In this document: in pieces, positions 1-11,386 of the stretch | Layout of the letters: every line of letters begins with the position of its first letter | How positions within the stretch are numbered: the first letter of the stretch is position 1 | Assembly: GCF_000715075.1 (NCBI RefSeq) | Contig: NC_134081.1 | Coordinates: 108,302,108 to 108,366,107, forward strand | Length of the DNA stretch: 64,000 nt | Direction of reading: 5' to 3' | Origin: Nicotiana tabacum | Taxonomy: Eukaryota > Streptophyta > Magnoliopsida > Solanales > Solanaceae | The notes under the pieces: generated by a model | What the model was told of the DNA's origin: nothing | Database searches by the model: none | What the model saw: only the letters and a program-made list of their open reading frames with translations | Made by a program: the position numbers and the translations under genes

Positions 1-733
1 ATTTGATACGTTTCGGCGCAAAACATAAAAGTTTAGAGATTTGTAAAGTTAAGAAATTTGGGAGTTTGGCCATGGTCAATATTGGGTATAGACAACCTCT
101 TTTCAGTGTTTTGAGTGAGCGAGCAGGTCCGTGGCGTGTGTTATGATTGAAATTCATATATTGTTTGTGTCCGGGAGGTTCCGGATGAGTTTTGAGTGAG
201 TCCGGGCATTTCGGTACTCTAATATTGTTCTGGCACTTTCGGGTGCGCGGACAGCGCATTTTTGGGCGCTGAGGCGAAGGAGGGACACGGACCGCACATT
301 TTGGGGCACTGAGGCGAAGGAGGGACACGGACAGAAGCAGAATTTCGCGGCCGCGCTCAAAATTTTGCGGACCGCGGAATTCTGACCGCGGCCGCGCTCC
401 AAGAAGTTCTACAGATCCGCTGGTCTGACTTCGGAAGCCTATATCCTTTGATCTACAAGGAATTTTGAGATGATTCAAAAACAAAAGTTGTAGTCCTTCG
501 TGTCTAGTTCTCAAAATGGTAAAAACGTCATCATTTGGACATCTATACGAAATGTATGGCCAAAATACTAAAGCCTATCAGTGCAGCCCCAAGAACTTCG
601 CGGCTGCACCATTTTTTCCCGTCCGCGGGACCTGGGGCGCGGCCGCGCTTGGAATTGTGCTGACCGCAAAATTTGGAGTTTAGAGGATGTACTATATATC
701 CAAGGTTTAGGGTGTTATTTCATATTTTGGACC
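1..733 (+). repeat. Old LTR, first fragment (left end outside window)
   Basis: This is non-coding sequence with the composition of a Ty3/gypsy LTR read on the + strand. It continues after the solo LTR at 734-4440 and again after element 1. A GC-rich patch (about 240-670) holds repeated GCGGCCGCG-type words, in the place where the other LTRs carry their own CpG-rich patch. About 250-332 contains a roughly 42-bp unit twice, ending GGCGAAGGAGGGACACGG. No protein can be supported. The LTR assignment rests on what follows at 4446-5794 and 24089-25230, which ends in an LTR terminus. Confidence 0.55.
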
Positions 734-1479
734 TGTCACGACCCAATATTTCCCTCCGTTTGGTATCGTGATGGCACCTAATCTTAGGGACTAGGTAAGC
801 CTAACATTAATTGAAGCAACATTATTTAATTAACATCTAACAAAATAAATAGAAATCTATTACAATTTCCAAAACTGGTAGTACAAGTTATAAGCTCTAC
901 AGAGTGTTTGCTAGAAAACTTCTAAATACAACTGTCCAGAAATAAGAATAAACAGTGTAAAATGAAAACTTGAAGGTGACTCCGAAGCCTGCGAACGCAG
1001 CGGCAGGTTTACCTTGAGTCTCCGCAGCAACAGTCCACACAGCTAGCTAACGAACAAATACCTGGATCTGAACAAAACAAAATGTGCAGAAGAGTAGCAT
1101 GAGCACACCACAGTAGTGCCCAGTAAGTATCAAGACTAACCTCGGTGAAGTAGTGACGAGGACTAGTCAAGACACCCACTGGTCTAATAAACTGAACAAG
1201 CATAAGTATAGGGATGGCAGAACATGACATCTATCTAAGGACCCCGCGATATGGCTAACGACATAACAACTGCAATAAGGAAGGAAAAATAACAAGTAAC
1301 AGCGGAACACCAGAATAAGATACAGAAGAATGAATGGAAACACAACCCAAATCCGAAAATCACAATACAGTAAAGGCAAGTAGTAACTCAGCAGCTGCAA
1401 TAGTTTTCACATCAGGTCTCAGCTAACAACCCCAATAAATTAGTCAAATCCTTCAAGTGTCAACTATCACCCGTAAGTT

Positions 1480-1830
1480 TTTTTTAAATTGAGGTCTTTA
1501 GAATATAATCCTTTCCAATAAGAAATTATTTTTTTTGAAATATACTTCCTTCAAATAAATATCTTTCAAACATAGTTCTTTCAAGATTAAAAAACAAAAA
1601 ACCTTTCAAATATAAACCTTTCAAATAATTAGCCTTCAAGCATAGTTCTTCAAGGATAAATACTTTTCAAGTATAACCCTTTCAAATAAATATCCTTCAA
1701 ATATAGTTCCTTCAAGATAAATACTTTTCAAGTATAACCCCTTCAAAAAAATATCCTTCAAACACAGTTCTTTCAAGACAAATACTTTTCAAATATAAGC
1801 TTTTCAAATAGTATACTTCGAGTATAAGTC
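1480..1830. repeat. Degenerate ~60-bp AT-rich tandem repeat in solo LTR
   Basis: Imperfect repeats are built from CTTTCAAATA and CTTCAAACATAGTTC words. The word tagttc or cagttc recurs near 1575, 1643, 1705 and 1765, giving a period of roughly 60-67 bp. A related pattern in the opposite orientation occurs at about 24450-24620 in the old LTR. Confidence 0.7.
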
Positions 1831-1915
1831 ACCCTGTGACACCTAAGCATGGAAGATTAGAAGCTCCAAATACAGATATAACCACAGGGGAAATCTACTG
1901 GGATACCGTCCCGTA

Positions 1916-2150
1916 GTCCCGAATTAATTATGCAGTATGGGGAGGGAGGGGGGGAGGGGATCTCCCGGAATATGTCCATAGTCCCAAAATAAATATGCAG
2001 TGCTGGGGGATCTCCCGAAATACGTTCGTAGTCCCAATTTAAATATGCAGTGCTGGGGAATCTCCCGGAATACGTCTGTAGTCCCAAAATAAATATGCAG
2101 TGCTGGGGGATCTCCCAGAATACGTCCGTAGTACCAATTTAAATATGCAG
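1916..2150. repeat. 50-bp tandem minisatellite in solo LTR
   Basis: A unit starting GTCCCAAAATAAATATGCAG begins at 1981, 2031, 2081 and 2131, a 50-bp period. A first diverged copy at 1916 is lengthened by a G-run. Related units of about 52 bp occur on the other strand at 5422-5565 in the old LTR. Confidence 0.9.
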
Positions 2151-3424
2151 CGCAAACAACAGAGATAACAACTATAACACGACAAAAACCTCGTACATCA
2201 CCACAACGAGTACAAAAGCAACAATGACATAAATGCAAGGTACGGCGAGCAAATCAACTCAAGAATTTAAATCACAAGAATGGTAGAACTCATTCACAAG
2301 GAATGACCACAGTAAAGAATACTAGGCACAAGGAGAACAACTTAACAAGGGAAAACAAAACAAAAATGTAGCAACGATTCCACAATATTCAAGTCAACAA
2401 TAAGAAGCCAACACGAATCAAATAGTTCCAAATAATGGCAAGTCAACTAAGATATAGGTTATCTAAACTCCTTTTGAGGTTGAGCAATTACGAGGAATAT
2501 TCAACAATTCAAGTAAGGATAAGCAGCGAAAGATAATCATAACTCCAATTAAGACTCAAAAATTATAGGATGAGAAAATAATGATTTCAATTAAAGATAA
2601 GCAGTTATGAAAAATATAGCTCGACGATAGAAGAGGTAAAATCTTTGGTTAAGTCGAATAAGGGTCAAATAGATAGTAAGAGTGAATCCTAAAGCAATTA
2701 TCTCTAATCAAAGCATGTAGAGGTGAAACTAGTAAATAAGAATTCAAGCGTATCAAGAACAACAGCATACATGGTGAATATAAGGACATAAGAAACCTAA
2801 AAGGCCAACTATCCACAAATAAGTCCGAGCACGCACTCTTCACCTTGCTTACACGGACTATAATCAACATAGATGACTCAAATCCTAAGGGGAAAATCCT
2901 CCACACAAGGTTAGGCAAGATATTTACCTCGAGTCAAGCACAATCAATCCGTAAGAATTCCCTTTCCACAAATATCCGGCTCTGAATGGCCCAAATCTAG
3001 CCAAAAGCAATTACATATCATAATTAAAATCATAATAGACCCATCTAATTAATTAAATCAATACTTTAACAAAAATTCCGAAATTCGCCCTAAAAAGTCG
3101 AAACGGGCCCATGTCTCGGAATTGGGTAAAAGTTACAAAATCCGAAAACCTATTCACTCACGAGTCTAACCATATCAAATTAACTAAAATTCAACACCAA
3201 ATGGTCCTCCAAATCCACAATCGAAACTCCCAAATCCCTAGCCTCCAACTTCCAATACACACTAACTAGGTGGAATAATACATGGGGAAGCATGATTATT
3301 GATCAAAAATAAGCACAAGGGACTTACCTCAAGAAATCTCTCGAAAATGCTCACAAACAGCACCCTAAACCAAGTTGCAAAGTCTAAAAATGACAAAAAT
3401 CGTGAAGCCCTTCGGTTTTAACCA

Positions 3425-3745
3425 CTGCCCAGGTATTTCCGCCCCTGTGGAGCCTGGGCTCGCACTTGCGGGTGCGCTTGTGCGGCAAAAAGTGTGCATC
3501 TGCGCAAATCACTTACCCCCCTCTGCCTCCGCACCTGCGATGAAAGGGCCGCACCTGCACATGTGCGCCTTCCGCTTCTGCGGACCTTGCGCACCTGCGA
3601 TGACCCTAACACATCTGCGGGCATCGCAGATGCGGAATTTACCTCGCACCTGTGATCCCTGGCACTCCTCCATTTTTACGCTTCTGCGCTTGCCTCTCCG
3701 CACGTGCGATCACACACCTATGGTCTCTCCACCGCTGGTGCGAAA
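3425..3745. repeat. CpG-rich CGCACCTGCG patch of solo LTR
   Basis: A 300-bp GC-rich patch in AT-rich surroundings, made of recurring GCACCTGCG and GCATCTGCGG words. The CTGGGCAG core-promoter box (minus strand, 3425-3432) lies at its edge. The open frames through it differ between copies and match no family, so they are not called as genes. Confidence 0.75.
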
Positions 3746-4445
3746 ATGACAGATGCCTGAAGACTTTAGCAGCAACTCAAATCCAACTTTTGATCTGTTA
3801 ATCACTTGAAACTCAGTTGATGCCCCCGGGACCTCAACCAAGCATACCAACCAATCCTAAAATACCATACGAACTTAGTTGAGCCCACAAATCACATCAA
3901 CTAATGCTAAAATCATGAATCACCCTCCAATTAAAACTTAAAGAACTTGAAACTTCAAATTCCTACAACCGATGCCGAGACCTATAAAATCAACCCGGAA
4001 TGATGTCAAATTTTGCAGGCAAGTCTCAAATAAGATAATGGAACTGTTCCAACTCTCGGAATCGCATTCCGACCCCTATATCAAAAAGTCCACTTCCGGT
4101 CCAAATCTCCAAAAAAATCAACTTTCGCCATTTCAAGCCTAAATCAGCTACAGACCTCAGATTCACAGTCCGGACATGCTCCTAAGTCCAAAATCACTTA
4201 ACGGAGCTAACGGAACCAACAATACTCCATTCCGGAGTCATCTTCACTTAGTTCTGACTACGGTCAAAATCCTAAGACTTAAGCTTCCGTTTTAGGGACT
4301 AAGTATCCCAAATCACTCCGAATCATCCGGTAACTGAATTCAACCACGCACGCAGTCAATACTCATAATATGAAGCTGCTCAGGTCCTTATGCCACCGTA
4401 CTGGACTTAAATTCTCAAAACGATCGGTCAGGTCATTACAGGACC

Positions 4446-5794
4446 TAGGGAGCTCGGTTTGTGGCAATGTTTCGTGGGGTTTTTCAAGAAATTCATCGGG
4501 ATAAGTGATTCTAACTTGGATTTGGTTATTATACATGAATATATCACTGATTTTATCATTTAATTAGTACTTTGAGATGAAAATTTGGGAAAATTTGTAG
4601 AAACTTCGTAAACCACAAATTTAAGATTTGGAGGTCGATTTGTTATTGGAATTCAATAAAATTGGTATGGCTGAACTCGTATCGGAATGGGTGTTCTGAG
4701 TTTATGAAAATTATGTCAGGTTCCGAGGGGTGGGTCCCGCGTTGACTTTGTTGACTTTTTGCAATAAATTTTAAAGTCGACGTATTATTATCCGGAATTA
4801 TTTCCGATGAATTTTAATGAAGTTATACAATTAATTTGGATAGATTTGAGCTGTCCGGAGGTCGATTCAAGCAAAAAGGCAATTTTGGAATATCGGCATA
4901 ACTTCAAAAAGGTAAATTTCTTTCTTAACCTCGAGTGGGAAAAATACCCCATAGGCATTGAGTATTATGTGCAAACTGTGTAATTGAAAACCATGTACGC
5001 GAGGTGACGAATACGTACTTGGTTTATATATGCAAATTTCATTGATTAAAATCCTTAGATGCACTTAGAAATTAAATTAGAAATTATTGACATTTATTAA
5101 ATCCTCTATTTGTCATGCCTAGGGCCTTGTTTGATGAAATTATTTTTATATGATGATTTGGAGTGATTGCCACCTTGAATTTATGTGAAATATTATTTTG
5201 TTGAGTTGTTCACTCTCGGATATTTTTGTTAAGATTTTGTGCACATTATGGTCGATCCATGGACCCCTTATTGTGGAAAATGATGTATTGTTGATTTCTG
5301 TGACAAGTTGAAATATTTGAGAACTCGATGTGCAATTTATGATATGTTGTAATATTTGAACACTTGATGAGCCATTGGTGATATGTGATCACTTGATGTG
5401 CAGTTGTTGAAATCATATTTACTTTGGGACTATGGAACGGTATTCCAAGAGATCCCCTTACCCTGCATATTTACTTTGGGACTACAGAACGGTATTCCAG
5501 GAGATCCCCCTGTCTTGCATATTTACTTTTGGGACTATGAAGCGGTACCTCGGGAGTGACCTTTTGTTGATATTTTTCTATGGATGCACTTGCCTTTGGT
5601 TATTTTGTTTTTCTGTGATATGTAAATTGTTGTATTCTTCTGTGATGTATTATTTGATTTTATTATGTGTTTCGGTATTTCTTGTTGTATTGTGTTGGCT
5701 TTGGCTCTTTGTAAAAGACTCTGCAGATTTGTGTTTATGGTTTTTACTGATTTTCGAGAATTGAGCTGTTTCAAATAAAATAAATTGCTATTAT
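4446..5794 (+). repeat. Old LTR, second fragment
   Basis: This continues the + strand LTR interrupted by the solo LTR. It contains a hairpin with the AGGTGAC motif (stem GTACG/CGTAC, about 4995-5018) and a 52-bp minisatellite (5422-5565). It is cut at 5794 by element 1, whose 5-bp duplication attat occupies 5790-5794. It resumes at 24089. No gene is supported. Confidence 0.7.
5422..5565. repeat. ~52-bp tandem repeat in old LTR
   Basis: About three copies of a unit containing CTTTGGGACTA, an ACGGTATTCC-type word and AGATCCCC start at 5422, 5474 and about 5526. It is the reverse-strand counterpart of the 50-bp repeat at 1916-2150. Confidence 0.8.
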
Positions 5795-6487
5795 TGTAAC
5801 GACCCGATCGATCGTTTTGAATATTATAACCCCGTTTCTCTATTTACCGCTCAATTTGTACCTTGAAATTAATTTATGACTTATCGGGTTAGTTGGTTCA
5901 GGTCCGGAAGGAATTCAGAGTGAAATGAGACACTTAGTCTCATAATTGAAAATTTAAGTTAGAAAAGGGGACCGGATATGGACCTATGTGTAAACGACCT
6001 CAGATTTAAAATTTGATAATTCCAATAGCTTCGTATGGTGATTTAGGACTCAGGAGCGTGTCCGGAAAAATGTTTGGAGGTCCGTAGTGGAATTAGGCTT
6101 GAAATGTCGAAAGTTAAATATTTGGAAAGTTTGACTGGGTTTGACTTTTTGATATCGGGGTCGGAATCCGATTCTGAAAATTGAAATACCTCCATTATGT
6201 CATTTATGACTTGTGTGCTAAATTTGAGGTCAATCGGACGTGATTTGATAGGTTCCAGAGTCATTTTTAGAAATTAGAAATTTCAAAACTTATTAGACTT
6301 GAATTGTGGTGTAATTCATGGGTTTAGCATTGTTTGAGGTGATTTGAGGATTCGACTAAGTTCATATGATGTTTTAGGACTTGTTGGTATATTTGGTTGA
6401 GGTCCCGAGGGCCTCGGGTGAGTTTCGGATGGTTAACGGATCAAAATTGAACTACAACAACTGCTGCAATTTCCTTCTGTTGGAAAT

Positions 6488-6652
6488 TTCTTTTGCCAGA
6501 ATCGAGCCTAGAAAAATCGAGCCCAAATAAATCGAGCCCAGAATGAAGCCACGATCAAAGCCAGGGTCGAGGGCCAAGATTGAGGGTCAAAATTGAGGCA
6601 CAGGATCGAGGATCTCGATCGAAGGCCAAGATTAAGGCAAAATCGAGGCTTT
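6488..6652 (+). repeat. GATCGAGG-type promoter-proximal repeat patch
   Basis: Recurring words such as AATCGAGCCCA, GGTCGAGGGCC and GATCTCGATCGA lie immediately upstream of the TATA-like box. It sits in the same place as the CGCACCTGCG or TTCGCGAACGCG patches of the other LTR families. The second copy is at about 14255-14415. Confidence 0.75.
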
Positions 6653-6685
6653 CTGGGCAGAATTATAAAGCAGGGACTTCGTCCC
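6653..6685 (+). promoter_or_regulatory. Putative LTR core promoter
   Basis: CTGGGCAG (6653-6660), then TATAAAG (6664-6670), then the hairpin-forming GGGACTTCGTCCC (6673-6685). The same trio is at 14418-14450 in the 3' LTR, and related arrangements occur in the other LTR families. TATA position and conservation suggest transcription starts about 30 bp downstream, near 6695. This is inferred and was not mapped. Confidence 0.65.
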
Positions 6686-7636
6686 ATTCGCTATTTTTGA
6701 CAAATTAGAGCTTGAGGAGAGGCTATTTTTAATGGATTTTCAAGAAAAACTTGAGGTAATTCCCTTGTGATCATTTCTACTCCGTAATATTGAATTATCA
6801 TTGAATAATCCGACTAGATTACATGATTTTGAGGTGTAAATCGGAGATTGGAACTTAGAAATTTGGAAATAAAATTTGTAGATTTGAGGGTTGAGTTGGG
6901 GTCGAATTTTGGTAAAATTAGTATGGGTAGACTCGTGGTTGAATGTGATTTCGGATTTTGTAACTTTTGCCAGGTTTCGAGACGTGGGCCCCACGGGCGA
7001 GTTTTGAGCTAATATTCGGATTTTTATAGAAAATTGTATTTTTCATATGGAATTAATTCCAATAAATTTTATTGATTGAAACGAATTATTTGTGACTAGA
7101 TTTGAGGTATTCGGAGGCCGATTTGCGAGGCAAAGGCATAGCAGAGTGAAGAATTTCACGCTCTGAGGCAAGTAACAGTTATAAATCTGATCTTGAGGGT
7201 ATGAAACCCTGGATTTTGTGTCATGTGAATATTTTGGAGGTGACTCACATGCTATGTGACGGGCGTGTGGGCGTGCACCGAAAGGGATTCTGACTTGGTC
7301 CGTTCCATGGAAACTGTATAGTTGAATAATTTATTGTTAGCTATATGCTCTCTATGTGTTGAAGAAATTTGACTGCAAATCATGTTAGAAATCATGCTTA
7401 GGCTATGTGATAGTACTGTTGGGACGCGCAGAGGTCACGTACTTATTGAATTATTTGCTATTTTCTATCTTATGCTCAATCATGATTTTACTTCGTATCA
7501 TACCTCAGTCTTTCTTGATATTTGTTGATGCATTATGTTATCTTTGTTTGGGTTGATCTTTGTGATTTCTAAGAGCCGAGAGGCTAGAGAGATTAAGGAC
7601 TGAGTAAGGCCGAGGGCGTGTCGGTGAGTTAAGGAT

Positions 7637-7740
7637 ATTATGGCATGTGAGTTGTCCGTGCAGGATATTATAGAACGTGAGTTGTCCATGCAGGATATTA
7701 TAGCACGTGAGTTGTCCGTGCAACACGTAAGTTGTCCATG
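7637..7740. repeat. ~30-bp tandem repeat in element 1 LTR
   Basis: Three to four imperfect copies of a unit with GGATATTATAG and ACGTGAGTTGTCC. The 3' LTR has the corresponding array at about 23210-23310 with a different copy arrangement, so this is a length-variable segment. Confidence 0.8.
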
Positions 7741-8520
7741 CAGATTATGGCGCTTGGGTTGTAGGAGCCCCTCCGGAGTATGTACACCCCCAGTGAGCAC
7801 GGGTTCCCATTGAGTGTGAGTGCTGAGGGCTGACAGCTGAGTGGTTGAGCTGTTGTGATGAGTTGAGTGATTGTCGCCTGAGAGGTTGTACTTACTTTGC
7901 ATTTGTTATTGCATTTGATTGCTATCTATCATTGTTGTGAAATCTCTGAAAGATTTTATATCCGGATTACATGAAATTGAACTGTATAAAAATTGATTTG
8001 ACTTAAATTGCCATATTTGAAAGCATGTCTATTCTTTGTTGGAATTACTAAAAGTGAACTATAACTGTGTAGCTCGTCATTATCTTCAGTTCCTTAGTTA
8101 TTATTGTCACTTGCTGAGTTGGTTGTACTCATACTACACCCTGCACTTTGTGTGCAGATCCAGGTGTTCCCAGACATAGTGGGTATTGATTATTTCGCGC
8201 AGTTGATTTTCAGGAGATTCAGAGGTAGCTGTCGTGTTTCGCAGACCTTGTCTCGCTTTCCCTATCTCCTTTTTTACTGTATTTTGGTCTTAGGCTATTA
8301 TAGACCTTATGTTCTAGAGTTGTATCCATATTAGATGCTCATGTACTCAGTGACACCAAGTTTTGGGAAGTGTTCATGTCAGTAATTGTAGAATTTTTGT
8401 ATTGTATTAAATTATATGTTTTCAAACTTAAGAGAAATTATGGTTTATCGAGATTATCGGCTTGCCTAGTATCGAGATAGGCGCCATCACAACATGTTGT
8501 GATTTTGGGTCGTGACAAGT

Positions 8521-8532
8521 TGGTATCAGATC
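8521..8532 (+). other. Primer-binding site (initiator Met tRNA)
   Basis: TGGTATCAGATC lies 3 bp after the 5' LTR end. It matches the plant initiator Met-tRNA complement TGGTATCAGAGC at 11 of 12 positions. It fixes the orientation of element 1 as + strand. Confidence 0.92.
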
Positions 8533-8716
8533 CTAGGTTACATAGGCCTCAGGAGTCTTGAGCAGGTTTAGTAGAGTCTTGCGGATCGGTACAGAGACAT
8601 CTGTACTTATCTTCGAGAGGCTGCAGAAACCTTAGGAAAATTTCACTTTCTTGCATTCTGTCATGAAAATTTTTGGATTATGGAAACTAAATTTCTGCTA
8701 TTCTAATCTCTCACAG

Positions 8717-10047
8717 ATGGTGAGGACACGTACTACAGGATCGGACGGTAAGCCACCAGTGTCACCAATTAGGGCCACGAGAGGCCGGGGCCATGGTAGA
8801 GGCCGGGGTCGAGGTCGAGGTCGAGGTCGAGGTGTAGCTCGTACCACAGTTGATCCAGCACCTGTACTACCACCAGAATCTCCAGCATAGCTGAGCAAAC
8901 AGGATCAGCCTAGATATTGGCAGCCTGCACTAGTCTTGCTCAGGTGGTTTCGGCACAGGCTGCACCTGCCACTTCTCAGGCCAGGGGAGGTACTCATACC
9001 CCTGTTGCACGTACTCCAGACCAGGTAGCACATGGACTTCAGATACCGGGGGCACTACCAGCCCAACCGGTTGCAGCTGCTCAGGCCCCGATAGTTTCTG
9101 TTATGGCGGATGATGAGCAGAGGAGACTTGAGAGATTTGAGAGGCTTCGACCTCCACCTTTTAGCGGTGCTGAGTCAGAGGATGCCCAGGGTTTTATGGA
9201 TAAGTGTCAGCGGATGCTTTGGACAGTGGGTATTCTGGAGACCAGTGGGGTCTCATTCACTAATTTTTAGATTTTTGGGGCTGCCTTCAGATGGTGGGAG
9301 TCTTACGAGAGGTGTAGGTCGGCCGGAGCAGCACCCCTTACCTGGCAGTAGTTCTCCGGTCTATTCCTGGAGAAGTTCGTGCCTCAGTCACGTAATGAGG
9401 ACTTGCGCAGGCAGTTTGAGCAGCTTCGTTAGGGCAATATGTCCGTGACACAGTATGAGATGATATTTTTAGAATTGGCCCGTCATGCTATCTGGTTGAT
9501 TCCCATAGACAGGGAAAGGGCCCGGAGATTCATAGATGGCCTCACTTTTCAGCTACGATTACTCATGACTAGAGAGAGAGAGAGAGTGTCTGGTGCTACT
9601 TTCGAAGAGGTTGTTGACATTTCTCGTCAGATTGAGATGAATCATAGCTAGGAGCGGGTTGAGAGGGAGGCTAAGAGGCCTCATGGTTTCGGTTATTTCA
9701 GTGATGTTCCTTGAGGGGGTCAGTTTTACCGCGGTAGGGGCCATTTTTACAGACACGTTCAGGTAGGTCATCCAGCTCATCATGGTGCATCAGCTAGCCA
9801 CAGTTCTGACAGTGCTCACTCAGGCCAGTCTTTATTTAGTGCACTACCAGCGCATAGTTCTCATCATGCCTTGTCTGCTCAGGCTTCGACAGGTAATTCT
9901 TCGGGTTATCAGGAGCAGCAGTTCCGTCAGAGGAGGGGTTGTTTCGAGTGTGGAGAATTGGGTCATTTCAAGAGAGATTATCCTAGTCTATTGAGTGGGG
10001 CTCCACAACAGAGTTCTAGACCAACGGCACTAACACCAGGCAGCTAG
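8717..10047 (+). pseudogene. gag: gag of element 1 (broken)
   Basis: Gag is the structural protein of the retrotransposon particle and packages its RNA. The start is the ATG at 8717, about 200 bp after the primer site. The N-terminus is Arg-Gly rich. A stop (8888-8890) and a frameshift follow, then the capsid-like part starts about 8917 with a conserved ERFERLRPPPFSG segment. In the same frame there are stops at 9268, 9349, about 9430 and 9649, several of them CAG to TAG. The zinc knuckle at 9940-9984 reads CFECGELGHFKRDYP, with Tyr where the last Cys of CCHC is expected. It ends at a stop at 10045-10047. Protease-pol follows in another frame. Confidence 0.9.
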
Positions 10048-10083
10048 GGGTTGCCCAAGAGGGGGAGGCCGATCAGGTGGCGG

Positions 10084-10740
10084 GCAGGCTCGATTCTATG
10101 CTTTTCCTTGCAGGCCAGATGTTTTTGCCTCAGACGCAGTGATCACATGTATTGTTTCAGTGTGCCACAAGGAGTCTTCTATATTATTTGACCCTGGTTC
10201 CACTTATTCATTTGTATCATTGTATTTTGCTCATTATCTGGATATGCCTTGTGAGTCCTTAGTTTCACCTGTTTGTGTATCTACATCGGTGGGCGATATT
10301 ATTACTGTGGATCGTGTGTATCGGTCGTATGTGGTAACTATTGGGGAAATGGAGACTAGAGTTGATCTCTTATTACTCGGTATGGTTGATTTCGATGTAA
10401 TCCTAGGTATGGATTGGTTGTCTCCATGTCATGCTATTTTGGACTGTCACGCAAAAATCGTGACGTTGACGATGCCGGGGTTGCCAAAGGTTAAATGGAG
10501 ATGTTCTCTAGATTTTGTTCCTAGCAGGGTAATTTCTTATTTGAAGGCCCAGCATATGGTTGGAAAGGGATGTCTGTCATATTTGGCCGTTGTGAGAGAT
10601 GTTAATATTGATACTCCTATTATTGATTCAGTATCGGTCGTGCAAGACTTTCTGGATGTATTTCCTACAGACCTGCAGGGTATGCCACCCGATAGGGATA
10701 TCGATTTCGGTATTGACTTGCCGCAGGGCACTCAACCTAT
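10084..10740 (+). pseudogene. pol: Protease region of element 1 pol
   Basis: A retropepsin-type aspartic protease that would cut the Gag-Pol polyprotein. The frame opens about 10084, and the catalytic motif FDPGSTYSF has its Asp at 10190. It is followed by the VILGMDWLSP segment near 10396-10430, the usual second half of Ty3/gypsy proteases, and a linker into RT. This stretch is uninterrupted up to the stop at 10889. It follows the broken gag by a frameshift near 10050-10084, so it could not be made as a Gag-Pol fusion from this copy. Confidence 0.88.
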
Positions 10741-11386
10741 TTCTATTCCTCCGTATCGTATGGTACCAACTGAGTTAAAAGAATTGAAAGAGAAACTTCA
10801 GGAACTTCTTGATAAGGGGTTTATTAGGCCTAGTGTGTCGCCTTGGGGTGCACTGGTTCTGTTTGTGAAAAATAAAGATGGTACTATGTAGATGTGTATC
10901 GATTGCAGGCAGTTGAACAATGTTACAATCAAGAAAAAGTATCCTTTGCCGCGTATTGATGAATTATTTGACCAACTTCAGGGAGCGAGGGTATCCTCCA
11001 AAATTGATTTGAGATCTGGGTATAACCAATAGAAAATTCGAGATTCGGATATGCTAAAGATGGCATTCAGAACTCGTTATGGCCACTATGAATTTCTTGT
11101 GATGTTTTTTGGGCTAACCAATGCCCCAGCAGCGTTTATGCATTTGATGAATAGTGTATTCCAGCCATATCTTGATTTATTTGTCGTGGTATTTATTGAT
11201 GATATTCTGGTGTACTCATGTAGCCAGGAAGAGTATGCACAACACTTGGGTATTATATTATACAGGTTGAGAGAGGAGAAACTTTATGCCAAATTCTCTA
11301 AGTGTGAGTTCTGGCTTAGTTCGGTGGCATTCTTGGGACATATAGTGTCCAGTGAAGGAATTAAGGTGGATTCGAAGAAAATATGA
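10741..11386 (+). pseudogene. pol: Reverse transcriptase of element 1 (broken)
   Basis: RNA-dependent DNA polymerase domain. It begins at the PPYRMVPTELKELKE segment, continues through GFIRPSVSPWG and the KNKDG region, then an in-frame TAG (10889). Further on are CIDCRQLN, a second TAG near 11029, and the catalytic FIDD box at 11192-11203. It ends at a TGA near 11384, where a small deletion shifts the frame at the start of the connection region. It reads in frame 2 throughout. Family and order are certain. The domain is non-functional because of the stops. Confidence 0.92.

Larger units (their letters stand above)
734..4440 (-). mobile_element. Solo LTR of a Ty3/gypsy element (same family as element 4)
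   Basis: The sequence starts TGTCACGACCC and ends GGTCATTACA. It is flanked by a perfect 5-bp duplication, ggacc, at 729-733 and 4441-4445, and contains no internal domain, so it is a solo LTR of about 3.7 kb. The first 70 bp match the starts of both LTRs of the element at 37611-47329. Read on the minus strand it holds a CpG-rich patch, CTGGGCAG (3425-3432), donor-like motifs at 3322-3330 and about 2922-2931, and an acceptor-like site near 1068. Solo LTRs normally arise by recombination between the two LTRs of one element. Confidence 0.9.
5795..8517 (+). repeat. Element 1 5' LTR
   Basis: A 2.7-kb LTR with near-symmetric 11-bp ends (TGTAACGACCC and GGGTCGTGACA). In order it holds a GATCGAGG-rich patch (about 6488-6652), the core promoter (6653-6685), a donor-like GAGGTAATT (6753-6761), a second weaker one (GAGGCAAGT, 7165-7173), a conserved block with two AGGTGAC-like words (about 7235-7280), a 30-bp repeat (7637-7740), an acceptor-like TGTGCAG ending at 8157, and a hairpin near 8463-8483. 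Confidence 0.95.

Noticed and set aside
7741..7800. Block shared by several LTRs (GGAGCCCCTCCGGAGT-type) as a possible tRNA or small RNA gene
   Set aside because: No cloverleaf or internal promoter boxes can be drawn. It is simply a conserved LTR segment, also seen at about 32510, 50350 and 58720.
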